Shown here piece after piece: positions 15,271 to 24,628 of a stretch of 49,990 nt of DNA. The translations under genes and the position numbers were made by a program. Within the stretch, counting starts at the first letter, position 1. Every line of letters starts with the position of its first letter. The notes under the pieces were generated by a model. That model saw only the letters and a program-made list of their open reading frames with translations. It did not search any database and was not told the origin of the DNA. This DNA comes from an uncultured Flavonifractor sp. (lineage in GTDB: Bacteria; Bacillota; Clostridia; Oscillospirales; Oscillospiraceae), in contig NZ_CALWXV010000015.1 of the NCBI RefSeq assembly GCF_944385615.1, positions 1 through 49,990 of the forward strand. The letters run 5' to 3'.

Positions 15271-16878
15271 TCAGTCCGCCTTGGGACCGGCGGCCACCAG
15301 CGCCTTGCCGGCGTCATTGGTGATGTACTTGGTAAAGTTCTTCGCAAAGCGGGCAGCCAGGTCCTTGGCCTTGGAGTCCCACTCAGCGGGATCGGTGTAA
15401 GTATTGCGGGGGTCCAGAATGTTGGTGTCCACGCCGGGCAGCTCCGTGGGAACGGCCAGGTTGAAATAGGGGATGGTCTTGGTCTCCGCCTTCAGAATGG
15501 AGCCGTCCAGAATGGCGTCGATGATACCCCGGGTGTCTTTGATGGAGATCCGCTTGCCGGTGCCATTCCAGCCGGTGTTCACCAGATAGGCCTTGGCGCC
15601 GGACTTTTCCATCTTCTTCACCAGCTCCTCGCCGTATTTGGTGGGGTGCAGTTCCAGGAAGGCCTGACCGAAGCAGGCGGAGAAGGTGGGGGTGGGCTCG
15701 GTGATGCCCCGCTCGGTGCCGGCCAGCTTGGAAGTGAAGCCAGACAGGAAGTAGTACTGGGTCTGCTCCGGGGTCAGGATGGACACGGGAGGCAGCACGC
15801 CGAAGGCGTCAGCGGACAGGAAGATGACGTTCTTGGCGTCGGGACCGGCGGAGATGGGGCGAACGATCTTCTCAATGTGGTCGATGGGGTAGGAGACACG
15901 GGTATTCTCGGTGACGGAGCCGTCGTCAAAGTCACAGTGACCGCTCTCGTCCACGGTGACATTCTCCAACAGAGCGTTGCGCTTGATGGCGTTGTAGATA
16001 TCGGGCTCGGACTCCTTATCCAGATTGATGACCTTGGCGTAGCAGCCGCCCTCAAAGTTGAAGATGCCGTTATCATCCCAGCCGTGCTCGTCATCACCGA
16101 TGAGCAGGCGCTTAGGATCGGTGGACAGGGTGGTCTTGCCGGTGCCGGACAGGCCGAAGAACAGGGCGGTATTCTGGCCGTTCAGGTCGGTGTTGGCGGA
16201 GCAGTGCATGGAGGCCATGCCCTTCAGGGGCAGGTAGTAGTTCATCATGGAGAACATGCCCTTCTTCATCTCGCCGCCGTACCAGGTATTCAGGATGACC
16301 TGTTCCCGGGAGGTGAGGTTAAAGACGACGGCAGTCTCAGAATTGAGACCCAGCTCCTTGTAGTTGTCCACCTTGGCCTTGGAGGCGTTGTAGCAGATGA
16401 AGTCGGGCTGGAAGTGCTCCAGCTCCTCTGCAGTGGGCTCAATGAACATATTCTTCACGAAGTGGGCCTGCCAGGCCACCTCCATGATAAAGCGGATGGC
16501 CATGCGGGAGTCGTGGTTGGCGCCGCAGAACACGTCCATAACGTACAGCTTCTTGTTGGACAGCTCTTCGATAGCCAGCTCCTTGCAGGTATCCCAAGCC
16601 TCCTTGGAAACGGGCTTGTTGTCGTTTTTAAATTCGTCGGAGGTCCACCACACGGTGTCCTTGGAGGTGTCGTCCATGACGATAAACTTATCTTTGGGGG
16701 AGCGGCCGGTATAGATGCCCGTCATCACGTTAACAGCGCCCAGATCCGTGACCTGGCCCTTATCATAGCCCTCCAGGCCGGGCTTGGTCTCCTCCTGAAA
16801 CAGGACTTCATAGGAGGGATTATGGAGGATTTCGGTGACGCCGGTGATGCCGTATTGATTCAAATCAACGTTTGCCAT
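15271..16878 (-). CDS. pckA: Phosphoenolpyruvate carboxykinase (ATP)
   Basis: A 535-residue enzyme of the ATP-type PEP carboxykinase family (about 530-540 residues). Visible signatures are [10 protein letters not shown], the kinase-1a loop [11 protein letters not shown], the metal-binding [22 protein letters not shown], and VNTGWNGTG. It interconverts oxaloacetate plus ATP with PEP plus CO2 plus ADP. In fermentative gut Clostridia it often runs in the carboxylating direction to save ATP. The single-gene unit has a near-consensus promoter upstream (16963-16991) and a terminator downstream. Confidence 0.97.
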   Translation of the reverse strand: MANVDLNQYGITGVTEILHNPSYEVLFQEETKPGLEGYDKGQVTDLGAVNVMTGIYTGRSPKDKFIVMDDTSKDTVWWTSDEFKNDNKPVSKEAWDTCKELAIEELSNKKLYVMDVFCGANHDSRMAIRFIMEVAWQAHFVKNMFIEPTAEELEHFQPDFICYNASKAKVDNYKELGLNSETAVVFNLTSREQVILNTWYGGEMKKGMFSMMNYYLPLKGMASMHCSANTDLNGQNTALFFGLSGTGKTTLSTDPKRLLIGDDEHGWDDNGIFNFEGGCYAKVINLDKESEPDIYNAIKRNALLENVTVDESGHCDFDDGSVTENTRVSYPIDHIEKIVRPISAGPDAKNVIFLSADAFGVLPPVSILTPEQTQYYFLSGFTSKLAGTERGITEPTPTFSACFGQAFLELHPTKYGEELVKKMEKSGAKAYLVNTGWNGTGKRISIKDTRGIIDAILDGSILKAETKTIPYFNLAVPTELPGVDTNILDPRNTYTDPAEWDSKAKDLAARFAKNFTKYITNDAGKALVAAGPKAD

Positions 16879-16962
16879 AATGCATGACCTCTTTCCCGTA
16901 TTGATCGCTCAGGGGCTCTGATAGAGGGGGCAAACCCCAGAACCGCCAAATGCTATGCAATT

Positions 16963-16991
16963 ATCATACACAGATTTGGGCAAAATGTCAA
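16963..16991 (-). promoter_or_regulatory. Promoter of pckA
   Basis: On the minus strand, TTGACA (16986-16991), 17 nt, TATGAT (16963-16968). The leader is about 80 nt. Confidence 0.75.
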
Positions 16992-17070
16992 TTCCTCCAT
17001 GGCGGGTACCGGGCAATTTTGCAATTTTGCTTCCTGGTAATTTCAATCTGTCCTCGGTTGTACGGGGGCC

Positions 17071-17934
17071 TTACCCCATCAGAGACTGGATGGCATGGGC
17101 CAGCCGGGCAAATTCCGGGATGCCCAGCCGCTCTCCCCGGACTCCCTCCGGCAGTCCGGCCAGGGTTATGGCCTGGCGCAGAGCATCCTTGCCCAGCCTG
17201 TCTCCAAAAGCGGCGGACAGGCCGTTGAGCAGGGTCTTGCGGCGCTGGGCAAAGGAGGCGCGTACCACCTGGAAGAACAGTTCCTCACTGGCCAAAGTCT
17301 GGACCGGCTCGGTCCGGGGTACCAGCCGGATCACCGCCGAGGTCACCTTGGGGGCGGGCAGGAAGCAATCGGGGGGTACCTCAAAGAGGTATTCCGGGAC
17401 GGTGTGGTACTGACAGAACAGGGAGAAAGCGCCATAGTCCGCCGTACCGGGGGAGGCGCAGATCCGTTTTGCCACCTCCCGCTGGATCATCATCGTGATA
17501 GAGGCAAAGCACCCCGCCTCAATGAGGGCGGTGATGACGGGGGTAGTGATGTTGTAGGGCAGATTGGCGCAGGCCACCGGGGTGAGGCCGGGGAACTGCT
17601 CGGCCGCCAGAGCGGCCAGGTCCAGCTTCATGGCGTCTCCGGGAATCACCGTCACGTTGTCAAAGGGAGAAAGGGTTTCCGCCAAAATGGGCAGCAGGTC
17701 CCGGTCCAGCTCAATGGCGGCCACCTTTCCCGCCCGCTGGGCCAGCTGGACGGTGAGGGGCCCGATGCCGGGACCGATTTCCAGAACGCCGCAAGTCTGG
17801 TCAGCCCCTGAGGCGTCGGCGATATCCTGGGGGACCCAGCCTTGTATGAGAAAATTCTGCCCCATGCTTTTGGAAAAGCGGAAGCCGTGGCGGCCCAGCA
17901 GGGCCTTGATGTCATTGCTGTTGCAGAGATCCAT
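17071..17934 (-). CDS. rsmA: 16S rRNA A1518/A1519 dimethyltransferase
   Basis: A 287-residue RsmA/KsgA protein. FSKSMGQNFLIQ is the N-terminal signature. SAM-binding motif I is VLEIGPGIGPLTVQL, and the catalytic NLPY sits in CANLPYNITTPVI (motif IV). The C-terminal region has the usual FLPAPKVTSAVIRL and RRKTLLNGL segments. It dimethylates two adenines in helix 45 of 16S rRNA during 30S assembly. Loss gives kasugamycin resistance in many bacteria. Length is normal. A promoter lies directly upstream. Confidence 0.97.
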   Translation of the reverse strand: MDLCNSNDIKALLGRHGFRFSKSMGQNFLIQGWVPQDIADASGADQTCGVLEIGPGIGPLTVQLAQRAGKVAAIELDRDLLPILAETLSPFDNVTVIPGDAMKLDLAALAAEQFPGLTPVACANLPYNITTPVITALIEAGCFASITMMIQREVAKRICASPGTADYGAFSLFCQYHTVPEYLFEVPPDCFLPAPKVTSAVIRLVPRTEPVQTLASEELFFQVVRASFAQRRKTLLNGLSAAFGDRLGKDALRQAITLAGLPEGVRGERLGIPEFARLAHAIQSLMG

Positions 17935-17961
17935 AATACACCTCGTACACGTATTGACACC

Positions 17962-17990
17962 AGTATACGGGAAAACGCCTTAAAATACAA
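17962..17990 (-). promoter_or_regulatory. Promoter of rsmA
   Basis: On the minus strand, TTGTAT (17985-17990), 17 nt, TATACT (17962-17967). It abuts the stop codon of the histidine kinase gene at 17993. Confidence 0.65.
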
Positions 17991-17992
17991 CC

Positions 17993-19252
17993 CTACCGCC
18001 GGGGAAACAAAACAGTGAAGGTGGTCCCAGCGTCGGCGTTGCTGGTCACCGAAATTTTGCCCCGGTGGGCCTCAGTGATGCTTTTGGCAATGGCCAGACC
18101 CAGACCATAGCCTCCCTGGGTCCGGTCCCGGGCGGCGTCCGCCCGATAAAAGCGCTCAAAGAGATGGGGCAGATGTTCGCTGGGAATGGGTGCTCCGGTA
18201 TTGTGGATCGTCAGGCGCAGCTTGTCCTGCTGCTTGGTCAGGGTGACCGTCACCGCCGGGTGGGGAGGACCGGCGTACTTGACGGCATTGTCCAGCAGAA
18301 TCCGTACCAGCCGCCGCAGCTGCCCCTCGTCTCCCAGCAAAGTGAGGCCGGGGGACAGATTGGCCACCAGCTCCACACCTGCCTCAAAGGCCACCGGCTC
18401 AAAGGGGAGCAGACAGCCCTGGACCAGCTGGCCCAGGTCCACCTGGGTGGGGTGGGTGGTGAGCCGGGCGTCGTCCGATTTGGCCAGAAAGAGCAGGTCC
18501 TCTACCAGGGATTTCATCTGTTTGGCCTCTTCCTGGGTGTAGCCCAGCCACTTGGCCTGTGTGGAGACGGTGTCCTGGGGGTGGGCCAGGACGATGCCGG
18601 TATTGGCCAAAATAACGGTAAGCGGGGTTTTCAGCTCATGGGAGGCGTCGGCCACAAATTGCCGCTGCTGCTTCCAGGCCTTCTCCACCGGCCGGAGGGC
18701 CAGAGAGGAGAGAAAGAGCCCGACGAAAAAGAAGGCGGCCATAGCCAGCACCCAAATCAGCAGACAGGAGAGAAAGAGGGTCGCCATGGAGCTGCGCTCC
18801 CAGGTGCGGTCGGCAAAGGCGATGCGGATGGTGCCCTCCGGCGTCTTTTCCAGCAGAAAGCGCAGGCCCAGGGAGGGCAGCAGGCCGCTGTCCTGGCCAG
18901 TGGCCAGGGCTTCCTGGGCGGCCTGGGCGGCGGTGGCCTCCGACACATCCACCTGATCACCGTTATTGATAGACACCACCTGTCCCTCTTTCACCGTGAC
19001 GGAGAAAACAGGGACCAAAGAGGCGTTCCGGTCCGTATCGTACTCCCCTTGATCCAAAGGGGGCGCGCCAATCTCAAAGCGCGGGATACTCTCTCCGTCC
19101 TGCCAGCTGAGAATGGTATGCAGGGCCACCATACTCTCGTTTTCCAGGCGGCGGGCGTTAGCCGCCAGCAGCAGCGCCAGCCCTACAGTCAGCACCAGTC
19201 CTACCAGCAGCAGGTTGATGAGGATAAACCTACACCGCAGACGCCGGATCAT
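17993..19252 (-). CDS. Sensor histidine kinase
   Basis: A 419-residue membrane kinase. TM1 lies at about 8-30, an extracytoplasmic sensor at about 31-160 and TM2 at about 165-195. The dimerisation/phosphoacceptor segment is FVADASHELKTPLTVILANT, with the H-box histidine. The ATPase domain has an N-box (RILLDNAVKYAG), G-boxes (GGYGLGLAIAKSITEAHRG) and an F-box (LFERFYRADAARDR). Its start overlaps the stop of the response regulator (ATGA), so the pair is coupled, with the regulator first. The sensor region is not a recognisable named domain, so the signal is unknown. Confidence 0.95.
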   Translation of the reverse strand: MIRRLRCRFILINLLLVGLVLTVGLALLLAANARRLENESMVALHTILSWQDGESIPRFEIGAPPLDQGEYDTDRNASLVPVFSVTVKEGQVVSINNGDQVDVSEATAAQAAQEALATGQDSGLLPSLGLRFLLEKTPEGTIRIAFADRTWERSSMATLFLSCLLIWVLAMAAFFFVGLFLSSLALRPVEKAWKQQRQFVADASHELKTPLTVILANTGIVLAHPQDTVSTQAKWLGYTQEEAKQMKSLVEDLLFLAKSDDARLTTHPTQVDLGQLVQGCLLPFEPVAFEAGVELVANLSPGLTLLGDEGQLRRLVRILLDNAVKYAGPPHPAVTVTLTKQQDKLRLTIHNTGAPIPSEHLPHLFERFYRADAARDRTQGGYGLGLAIAKSITEAHRGKISVTSNADAGTTFTVLFPRR

Positions 19253-19926
19253 GAGACAGGAATCTCCAGATAATACCCCACCTTGCGCACGGTGCCGATG
19301 CTCACCGTGGACTCCAGAAAAATCAGCTTTTTCCGCAGGAAGGAGATGTATACCTCTACATTGTTGTCCTCCGCGTCGGACTCCAGCCCCCACACCCGGG
19401 CAATGATATCCTCTTTGGGTACCACCGAGCGGGGGTGGACCATCAGCTGCCGGAGCACGTCAAACTCCTTAAAGCCCAGACGCACCGACTTGGACCCGCA
19501 CCGCAGGCAGCGGGTGGACAGCTCCAGGGTCAAATCTCCGGCGGCCAGTTGCTCCCCAATGACCTCCCCCTGCCGCCGGGTGAGGGCCCGCACCCGGGCC
19601 AGCAGCTCCCCAATGTCAAAGGGCTTGGTCATGTAGTCGTCTGCCCCGTGGTCCAGCCCGGCGATCTTATCGGGCATCTCATCCCGGGCGGTGAGCATCA
19701 GAATGGGGGTGGATACATGGGCGTGACGCAGCCGGCTGGCTACCTCGAACCCGTCCAGCTTGGGCAGCATCACGTCCAGGATGATGACGTCGTACCGCCC
19801 CGTCAGGGCGTAGTCCAGGCCGTCGGCGCCGTCGTACACCACGTCGGCCTGGTAGCGCTGCTCGGCCATGATCTGGCCCAGAGCCTCCGCCAGCCGCCGT
19901 TCGTCTTCCACGATCAAAACTCTCAT
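19249..19926 (-). CDS. OmpR/PhoB-type response regulator
   Basis: A 225-residue regulator. The receiver domain (1-118) has the acidic pocket in MRVLIVEDERRL, phosphoacceptor Asp51 in IILDVMLPKLDG, Thr in LMLTARD and Lys in YMTKPFD. The winged-helix DNA-binding domain (about 128-223) includes LGFKEFDVLRQLM, PKEDIIARVWG and NNVEVYISFLRKKL, then GTVRKVGYYLE. The ATG at 19926 was chosen because gaaaggat precedes it at a good distance; the in-frame ATG at 19944 lacks a ribosome-binding site. With the kinase it forms a two-component system whose target genes are not evident here. Confidence 0.95.
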   Translation of the reverse strand: MRVLIVEDERRLAEALGQIMAEQRYQADVVYDGADGLDYALTGRYDVIILDVMLPKLDGFEVASRLRHAHVSTPILMLTARDEMPDKIAGLDHGADDYMTKPFDIGELLARVRALTRRQGEVIGEQLAAGDLTLELSTRCLRCGSKSVRLGFKEFDVLRQLMVHPRSVVPKEDIIARVWGLESDAEDNNVEVYISFLRKKLIFLESTVSIGTVRKVGYYLEIPVS

Positions 19927-20061
19927 AGGTACGATCCTTTCCATAGCATATCAAGCGGTTTCTGCTTGCCTTAAGAATACCTTCCGATCCTGAAATTTCT
20001 CTGAAAAGAATGATACAAAAAAGCCAAGAGAAAAGGGTTTACAGAGTGTTAACAAACAGCA

Positions 20062-20090
20062 TTGACATTCTGATATTTTGGTGATATTAT
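20062..20090 (+). promoter_or_regulatory. Promoter of the SPFH operon
   Basis: TTGACA (20062-20067), 17 nt, TATTAT (20085-20090). The ribosome-binding site (ggaggt, 20111-20116) and start codon follow closely. Confidence 0.8.
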
Positions 20091-20124
20091 TTTGATATCA
20101 AAAAGAGAGCGGAGGTGCTCCGAG

Positions 20125-21150
20125 ATGAAAGAGAAGATTTTAGACGGCAAGAAAAAGGGAATGCCTGTGCTGCTGCTGATCCTGACCCTGTATGTCGTAG
20201 CCGTGGCGGCCCTGGTGTGGGCTGCCATCCGGGAGGAGGCCGCAGAGTCGTCCTGGTTCGGCGGGCCGGACCCGCTGGCTATCGTGGTGATGGTGGTATG
20301 TATTATTTGGTTGTCCCTGGGCTGGATTTTCCTGTGCGGACTGAAGGTGCTCAAGCCCCAGGAGGCGCTGGTGCTCACCCTGTTCGGCAAGTACATCGGC
20401 ACCCTGAAAGGGGAGGGCTTCTACTATGTGAATCCCTTCTGCTCCGGGGTGAATCCGGCGGCCAAGACCAAGCTCAACCAGAGCGGTGATGTGGACGGCG
20501 GCAAGAGCGCTCCCAAGGCGGACCCCGAGGCGGCGGGCAAGCGGATCTCCCTGAAAATCATGACCCTGAACAACAACCGGCAGAAGATCAACGACTGTCT
20601 GGGCAACCCAGTGGAAATCGGCATCGCCGTCATGTGGCGGGTGGTGGATACCGCCAAGGCGGTGTTTGATGTGGACAACTATAAGGAGTATCTGTCCCTC
20701 CAGTGCGACAGCGCCCTGCGGAATATCGTGCGTATCTACCCCTACGACGTGGCGCCCAACGTGGACACCACTGGGGACGGCGTTGCCGACGAGGGCAGCC
20801 TGCGGGGCTCCAGCGAGGTGGTGGCCGAACGCATCAAGGAGGAGATCCAGAGCAAGGTGGCTCAGGCGGGGCTGGAGATCATTGAGGCCCGCATCACCTA
20901 TCTGGCCTATGCCCCCGAGATCGCCGCGGTCATGCTCCAGCGGCAGCAGGCTTCCGCCATCATTGACGCCCGCAAGATGATCGTGGACGGGGCGGTCGGC
21001 ATGGTGGAGATGGCCCTGGAGCGGCTGAGTGAGAAGCAGGTGGTGGAGCTGGACGAGGAGCGGAAGGCCGCCATGGTGTCCAATTTGCTGGTGGTGCTCT
21101 GCGGCAACCGGGACGCTCAGCCGGTGGTCAACTCCGGCAGTCTGTACTGA
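20125..21150 (+). CDS. SPFH/band-7 domain membrane protein
   Basis: A 341-residue protein. Two membrane segments (about 12-32 and 50-72) are followed by an SPFH (stomatin/flotillin) domain: [61 protein letters not shown], and a C-terminal helical part ([40 protein letters not shown]). Such proteins make membrane scaffolds and often regulate proteases or lipid microdomains. The start is set by ggaggt nine bases upstream. A small DNA-binding-type protein is encoded two bases downstream. The pair is common in Firmicutes, but its role is not established. Confidence 0.85.
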   Translation: MKEKILDGKKKGMPVLLLILTLYVVAVAALVWAAIREEAAESSWFGGPDPLAIVVMVVCIIWLSLGWIFLCGLKVLKPQEALVLTLFGKYIGTLKGEGFYYVNPFCSGVNPAAKTKLNQSGDVDGGKSAPKADPEAAGKRISLKIMTLNNNRQKINDCLGNPVEIGIAVMWRVVDTAKAVFDVDNYKEYLSLQCDSALRNIVRIYPYDVAPNVDTTGDGVADEGSLRGSSEVVAERIKEEIQSKVAQAGLEIIEARITYLAYAPEIAAVMLQRQQASAIIDARKMIVDGAVGMVEMALERLSEKQVVELDEERKAAMVSNLLVVLCGNRDAQPVVNSGSLY

Positions 21151-21151
21151 T

Positions 21152-21355
21152 ATGGCGGCCGATGGCAAGAAGCAGGTGCCTCTGCGCCTGTCCCCTAAGC
21201 TGTATGAAGCGATTGCCGCCTGGGCGGAGGATGATTTCCGCTCGGTAAACGGGCAGATCGAATATCTGCTTACCGAGTGTGTCCGCCAGCGGAAAAAGAA
21301 CGGCAAATATGTATCCGACCAGATCGACGTGCCCCCGGAATTGGATATCAAGTGA
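21152..21355 (+). CDS. Small ribbon-helix-helix (Arc-like) protein
   Basis: A 67-residue protein: [20 protein letters not shown] followed by [20 protein letters not shown], the beta-strand/helix/helix pattern of Arc/MetJ DNA-binding proteins. It starts two bases after the SPFH stop, so it is surely co-transcribed and perhaps translationally coupled. Family members usually bind operators as dimers. Here a regulator of the SPFH operon or a modulator of the SPFH protein is an inference only. A terminator follows directly. Confidence 0.8.
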   Translation: MAADGKKQVPLRLSPKLYEAIAAWAEDDFRSVNGQIEYLLTECVRQRKKNGKYVSDQIDVPPELDIK

Positions 21356-21356
21356 C

Positions 21357-21393
21357 AAAAAGGACGTGCTGCGATTCACAGCACGTCCTTTTT
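21357..21393 (+). terminator. Terminator of the SPFH operon
   Basis: A 15-bp perfect stem (21357-21371 with 21379-21393), 7-nt loop, with As and Ts at the ends, directly after the stop. The 108 bases between it and the MarR gene (21394-21501) hold nothing I can support. Confidence 0.88.
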
Positions 21394-21501
21394 GGTTGGT
21401 GGAGCGAGTTTCTTCACAAAAAGCCTCGCAGCGTTCGCGCTTGCAGGCGCGGCAGACTGTATCCCACTCGAAAAAGTGGCTTTACCGCTTTTTCGGCAGC
21501 T

Positions 21502-21954
21502 TTATCCCTCGGTAGAGCCCAGGCTGACCTCCGGCATCAGCTCTTTGCTGATGATGGAGAGCATTTCCTCCAGCTTGGCGCACTCAGCGGGGGTGAACCG
21601 CTGGCGCATCCGCTCGGTGACCACATGGACGTAGTCACTGCTGACGTTGTAGTACTCTTTGTACTTCTCGGTCACCTGCAAGTGGTACTCCCGCTTGTCG
21701 TGTTCCGACTGGATTTTCTGAACATAGCCCTTGCGGATCAGGCTGTTGATCTTATAGGCTGCGTTGGGAGGAGAAATGCGCATGAAGGAGGCAAACTCAT
21801 TGACGGTGGGGGAGCCCAGGGCCTGGATGGCCTCCATGGCGAAGGTCTCCACGGTGGTGAGGCTGGCCTCCCGGTTCTGAAAGCGCTCAAAGATCTCCTG
21901 GTAAAAGTGAAGTTTGAATTTCGTATACACTGTTTCAAATTTATCTTCCAGCAT
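21502..21954 (-). CDS. MarR-family regulator, probable FabT-like
   Basis: A 150-residue MarR-type protein: LTTVETFAMEAIQALGSPTV, then the winged helix EFASFMRISPPNAAYKINSLIRKG and wing YVQKIQSEHDKREYHLQVT. It is the last gene beside a complete fatty-acid synthesis operon, so a FabT-like repressor of that operon is the obvious inference. In streptococci FabT uses acyl-ACP as co-repressor. Unlike the streptococcal order it lies at the far 3' end, with its own promoter at 21992-22020. The start at 21954 has gcggagg upstream; the longer frame to 22020 runs through that promoter. Confidence 0.85.
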   Translation of the reverse strand: MLEDKFETVYTKFKLHFYQEIFERFQNREASLTTVETFAMEAIQALGSPTVNEFASFMRISPPNAAYKINSLIRKGYVQKIQSEHDKREYHLQVTEKYKEYYNVSSDYVHVVTERMRQRFTPAECAKLEEMLSIISKELMPEVSLGSTEG

Positions 21955-21991
21955 ACCCAGGCCTCCGCAAAACAGTTGAATGATGAAACAT

Positions 21992-22020
21992 ATTATAACA
22001 AAAAGCGGAGGAAAGAGCAA
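21992..22020 (-). promoter_or_regulatory. Separate promoter for the MarR/FabT-like gene
   Basis: On the minus strand, TTGCTC (22015-22020), 17 nt, and a perfect TATAAT (21992-21997), directly after the fabZ stop. The regulator can thus be expressed independently of the 9-kb operon ahead of it. Confidence 0.75.
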
Positions 22021-22458
22021 TCAGGAATCCTTACCCAGGGCGAAGGTGAGTTCGGCTGTGGCGGCCACCTGTCCGTTGACGGTGGCCTTGGCCTCGCCGA
22101 TCCCCACCGGGCCCTTCTGCTTGATGAGGGTACACTCCAGCTCCAGCACGTCGCCGGGGGTAACCTGACGGCGGAACCGGGCGTTCTTGATGCCGCCGAA
22201 GAAGGCGATCTTGCCCTTATTCTCCGGCATGGACAGCAGAGCCACCGCGCCCACCTGGGCCAGAGCCTCCAGAATGAGCACGCCGGGCATGACGTGGTAC
22301 TGAGGGAAGTGGCCCTGGAAGAAGGGCTCGTTGACGGTGACACACTTGATGCCCTTGGCCCACTTGCCCTCCTCGCCGTCCACAATGCGGTCCACCAGGG
22401 CAAAGGGGTAGCGGTGGGGGATGATCTCCGCAATCTGATTGGAATTATACTGCATCAT
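22021..22458 (-). CDS. fabZ: 3-hydroxyacyl-ACP dehydratase FabZ
   Basis: A 145-residue hot-dog fold dehydratase. [14 protein letters not shown] holds the catalytic His, [20 protein letters not shown] the catalytic Glu and the family signature, and [20 protein letters not shown] follows. It removes water from 3-hydroxyacyl-ACP to give trans-2-enoyl-ACP in each elongation round. It is the last biosynthetic gene of the operon, three bases after fabF. No fabA, fabM or separate isomerase is visible, so how unsaturated acids are made is not clear. Confidence 0.96.
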   Translation of the reverse strand: MMQYNSNQIAEIIPHRYPFALVDRIVDGEEGKWAKGIKCVTVNEPFFQGHFPQYHVMPGVLILEALAQVGAVALLSMPENKGKIAFFGGIKNARFRRQVTPGDVLELECTLIKQKGPVGIGEAKATVNGQVAATAELTFALGKDS

Positions 22459-22461
22459 GGC

Positions 22462-23703
22462 TTAACCCTCCCACTTTTTGAATAGAACGCAGGCGTTGTG
22501 ACCGCCGAAGCCCAGGGAGTTGGACAGTACGTATTCCACCTGAGCCTCCCGGCCCTGGTTGGGCACATAGTCCAGATCGCAGGCCGGGTCGGGCACCTGA
22601 TAGTGGATGGTGGCGGGCAGGAAGCCATCCTTCAGGGTGAGGGCGGAGAAGATGGCCTCCACCGCTCCGGCGGCCCCCAGCATGTGGCCGGTCATGGACT
22701 TGGTAGAGCTGACGGCCATCTTGTAGGCGTGATCGCCAAACACCGTCTTGATGGCGGTGGTCTCGCCGGAGTCGTTCAGGGGGGTGGAGGTGCCGTGGGC
22801 ATTGATGTAGCCCACCTGCTCGGGGGCCACCCCGCCGTCGGCCAAAGCCTGGGCCATGGCCCGGGCGCCGCCCTCTCCGTTGGGAGCGGGGGCGGTCATG
22901 TGGTAAGCGTCGCAGGTGGCGCCATAGCCCACCACCTCAGCGTACACCTTGGCCCCGCGGGCCATGGCGTGCTCATACTCCTCCAGCATCAGGATACCGG
23001 CCCCCTCGCCCAGCACGAAGCCGGAGCGCTGGGCGTCGAAGGGGATGGAGGCCCGGGTGGGGTCGTCTCCCACGTGCAGGGCCCGCATGGAGGTAAAGCC
23101 GCCGATGGACAGGGGGGTGACGGAGGCCTCGGCGCCGCCGCACAGCATCACCTCGGCGTAGCCGTCCCGGATGTGGCGGAACGCGTCGCCCACCGCGTTG
23201 GAGCCGCCGGCGCAGGCGGTGACGGGACAGGTACACATACCCTGAAAGCCAAAGGCGATGGCAATCAGACCGGCCCCCATGTTGGCGATGGTGGAGGGGA
23301 TGTAGAAGGGGGAAGCCCGGTCAAAGCCCTTTTCGGAGCAGCGCATCTGCTCCTTCTCGGTACCGGCAATGCCGCCCACGCCGCTGGAGACGATGACGCC
23401 GCAGCGGGTGCGGTCCACCTGTTCCAGGTCCAGGCCGCTGTCGGCCACCGCCTCCTTGGCGGAGGCCACGGCCAGCTGGGAGTAGCGGGCCATGTGGCGG
23501 ATGTCCTTCTTGTCCAGCACGGAGGCGGGGTCCCAGTCCTTTACCTCGGCGGCCAGATGGACCTTCTGGGGCGCGGCGTCATACTGGGTGATGGGAGCGA
23601 TGCCGCACACCCCATCCTTAACGGCCTGCCAGGTATCGGCCACATTGTGGCCCAGGGGGTTGACAGTCCCCATGCCGGTAATGACTACTCTGCGTTTTTC
23701 CAT
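22462..23703 (-). CDS. fabF: 3-oxoacyl-ACP synthase II FabF
   Basis: A 413-residue condensing enzyme. RRVVITGMGTVNPLG opens it, the catalytic Cys is in VTACAGGSNAVGDAF, and the two active-site His lie in NAHGTSTPLNDSGE and STKSMTGHMLGAAGAVEA; NSLGFGGHNACVLF closes it. It extends acyl-ACP with malonyl-ACP, including the temperature-sensitive C16:1 to C18:1 step in other bacteria. aggagg lies 13 bases before the ATG, a rather long spacing. It is separated from fabG by 177 bases, the only real gap in the operon. Confidence 0.97.
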   Translation of the reverse strand: MEKRRVVITGMGTVNPLGHNVADTWQAVKDGVCGIAPITQYDAAPQKVHLAAEVKDWDPASVLDKKDIRHMARYSQLAVASAKEAVADSGLDLEQVDRTRCGVIVSSGVGGIAGTEKEQMRCSEKGFDRASPFYIPSTIANMGAGLIAIAFGFQGMCTCPVTACAGGSNAVGDAFRHIRDGYAEVMLCGGAEASVTPLSIGGFTSMRALHVGDDPTRASIPFDAQRSGFVLGEGAGILMLEEYEHAMARGAKVYAEVVGYGATCDAYHMTAPAPNGEGGARAMAQALADGGVAPEQVGYINAHGTSTPLNDSGETTAIKTVFGDHAYKMAVSSTKSMTGHMLGAAGAVEAIFSALTLKDGFLPATIHYQVPDPACDLDYVPNQGREAQVEYVLSNSLGFGGHNACVLFKKWEG

Positions 23704-23880
23704 AGTTGATCTTGTTCCTCCTAATATAGACAGGCGGTTAACCTGCTGTCACGCTGCGCGCCCTACGCGACGGGCAACTGCTCAACGCTCCGCCGAAAAT
23801 GCCGCTGGGCATTGCCCAGCCTGTTTTTCAGTCTGCGCGTTTCTCTGTTGCCCTGCTCCCGGGCGCCTCCGCGCTTCTGT
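23704..23880 (-). other. 177-nt intergenic gap inside the fab operon
   Basis: No ORF with a ribosome-binding site is present. A 7-bp perfect hairpin (23804-23810 with 23814-23820, GCTGGGC/GCCCAGC) lies in the middle without a T-run. I see no good promoter. It may be an RNA processing or attenuation site between fabG and fabF. Flanking junctions in the operon are 0-56 bases. Confidence 0.4.
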
Positions 23881-24624
23881 TCACATACCCATGCCTCCGT
23901 CAACGCTCAAAACCTGTCCGGTGATATAGCCAGCCTCCTCCGAGGCCAGGAAGGCCACAGCGGCGGCCACATCCTCCGGCGTGCCGGCCCGGCCGGCGGG
24001 GATGGAACCCAGCATGGCCTCCCGGGCGGCCTCAGGCAGGGCGGCGGTCATGTCAGTGTCGATGTATCCGGGGGCTACCGCGTTGACGGTGACGCCCCGG
24101 CTGCCCAGCTCCTTGGCCAGGGATTTGGTCATGCCGATGACTCCGGCCTTGCTGGCGCAGTAGTTGATCTGGCCGGGGTTACCCCGCAGAGCCACCACCG
24201 AGCTCAAATTGATGATACGGCCGTACTTGGCTTTCATCATGGGCCGGGCGGCGGCCTTCATGCACAGGAAGGTGCCCTTCAGGTTGGTCTCGATGACCGC
24301 GTCGAAGTCTTCCTCCTTGAGCATCATGGCCAGGTTGTCCCGGGTGATACCGGCGTTATTTACCAGAATGTGAATACCGCCCAATTCCTTGACGGCGGTA
24401 TCGATGAGGGTCTTGACAGCGGCGGGGTCGGCCACGCTGCCCTGGACGGCACGGGCCTCCACCCCCAGCTCTTTGAGGGCGGCCAGGGTCTCCTCAGCGG
24501 CGGCGGTGTTGCCCGCGTAGGAGAATACCACGTTGGCACCCCGGCGGGCCAGCTCCAGACAGATGGCCTTGCCGATGCCGCGGCTGCCGCCGGTGACGAC
24601 AGCGGTCTTTCCAGTCATGCTCAT
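23881..24624 (-). CDS. fabG: 3-oxoacyl-ACP reductase FabG
   Basis: A 247-residue short-chain dehydrogenase. The Rossmann motif is TGGSRGIGKAI, with NNAGIT in the middle. Catalytic Ser is in IINLSSVVALRGNPGQ, and Tyr and Lys in YCASKAG (YxxxK). The end, GQVLSVDGGMGM, is typical of FabG. It reduces 3-oxoacyl-ACP with NADPH. gaaagga precedes the ATG, four bases after fabD stops. Confidence 0.96.
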   Translation of the reverse strand: MSMTGKTAVVTGGSRGIGKAICLELARRGANVVFSYAGNTAAAEETLAALKELGVEARAVQGSVADPAAVKTLIDTAVKELGGIHILVNNAGITRDNLAMMLKEEDFDAVIETNLKGTFLCMKAAARPMMKAKYGRIINLSSVVALRGNPGQINYCASKAGVIGMTKSLAKELGSRGVTVNAVAPGYIDTDMTAALPEAAREAMLGSIPAGRAGTPEDVAAAVAFLASEEAGYITGQVLSVDGGMGM

Positions 24625-24628
24625 ACGG

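Noticed and set aside
15253-16887. 544-residue plus-strand frame opposite pckA
   Set aside because: The Gly/Val/His-rich sequence is the mirror of a high-GC gene; pckA on the other strand has all its catalytic motifs.
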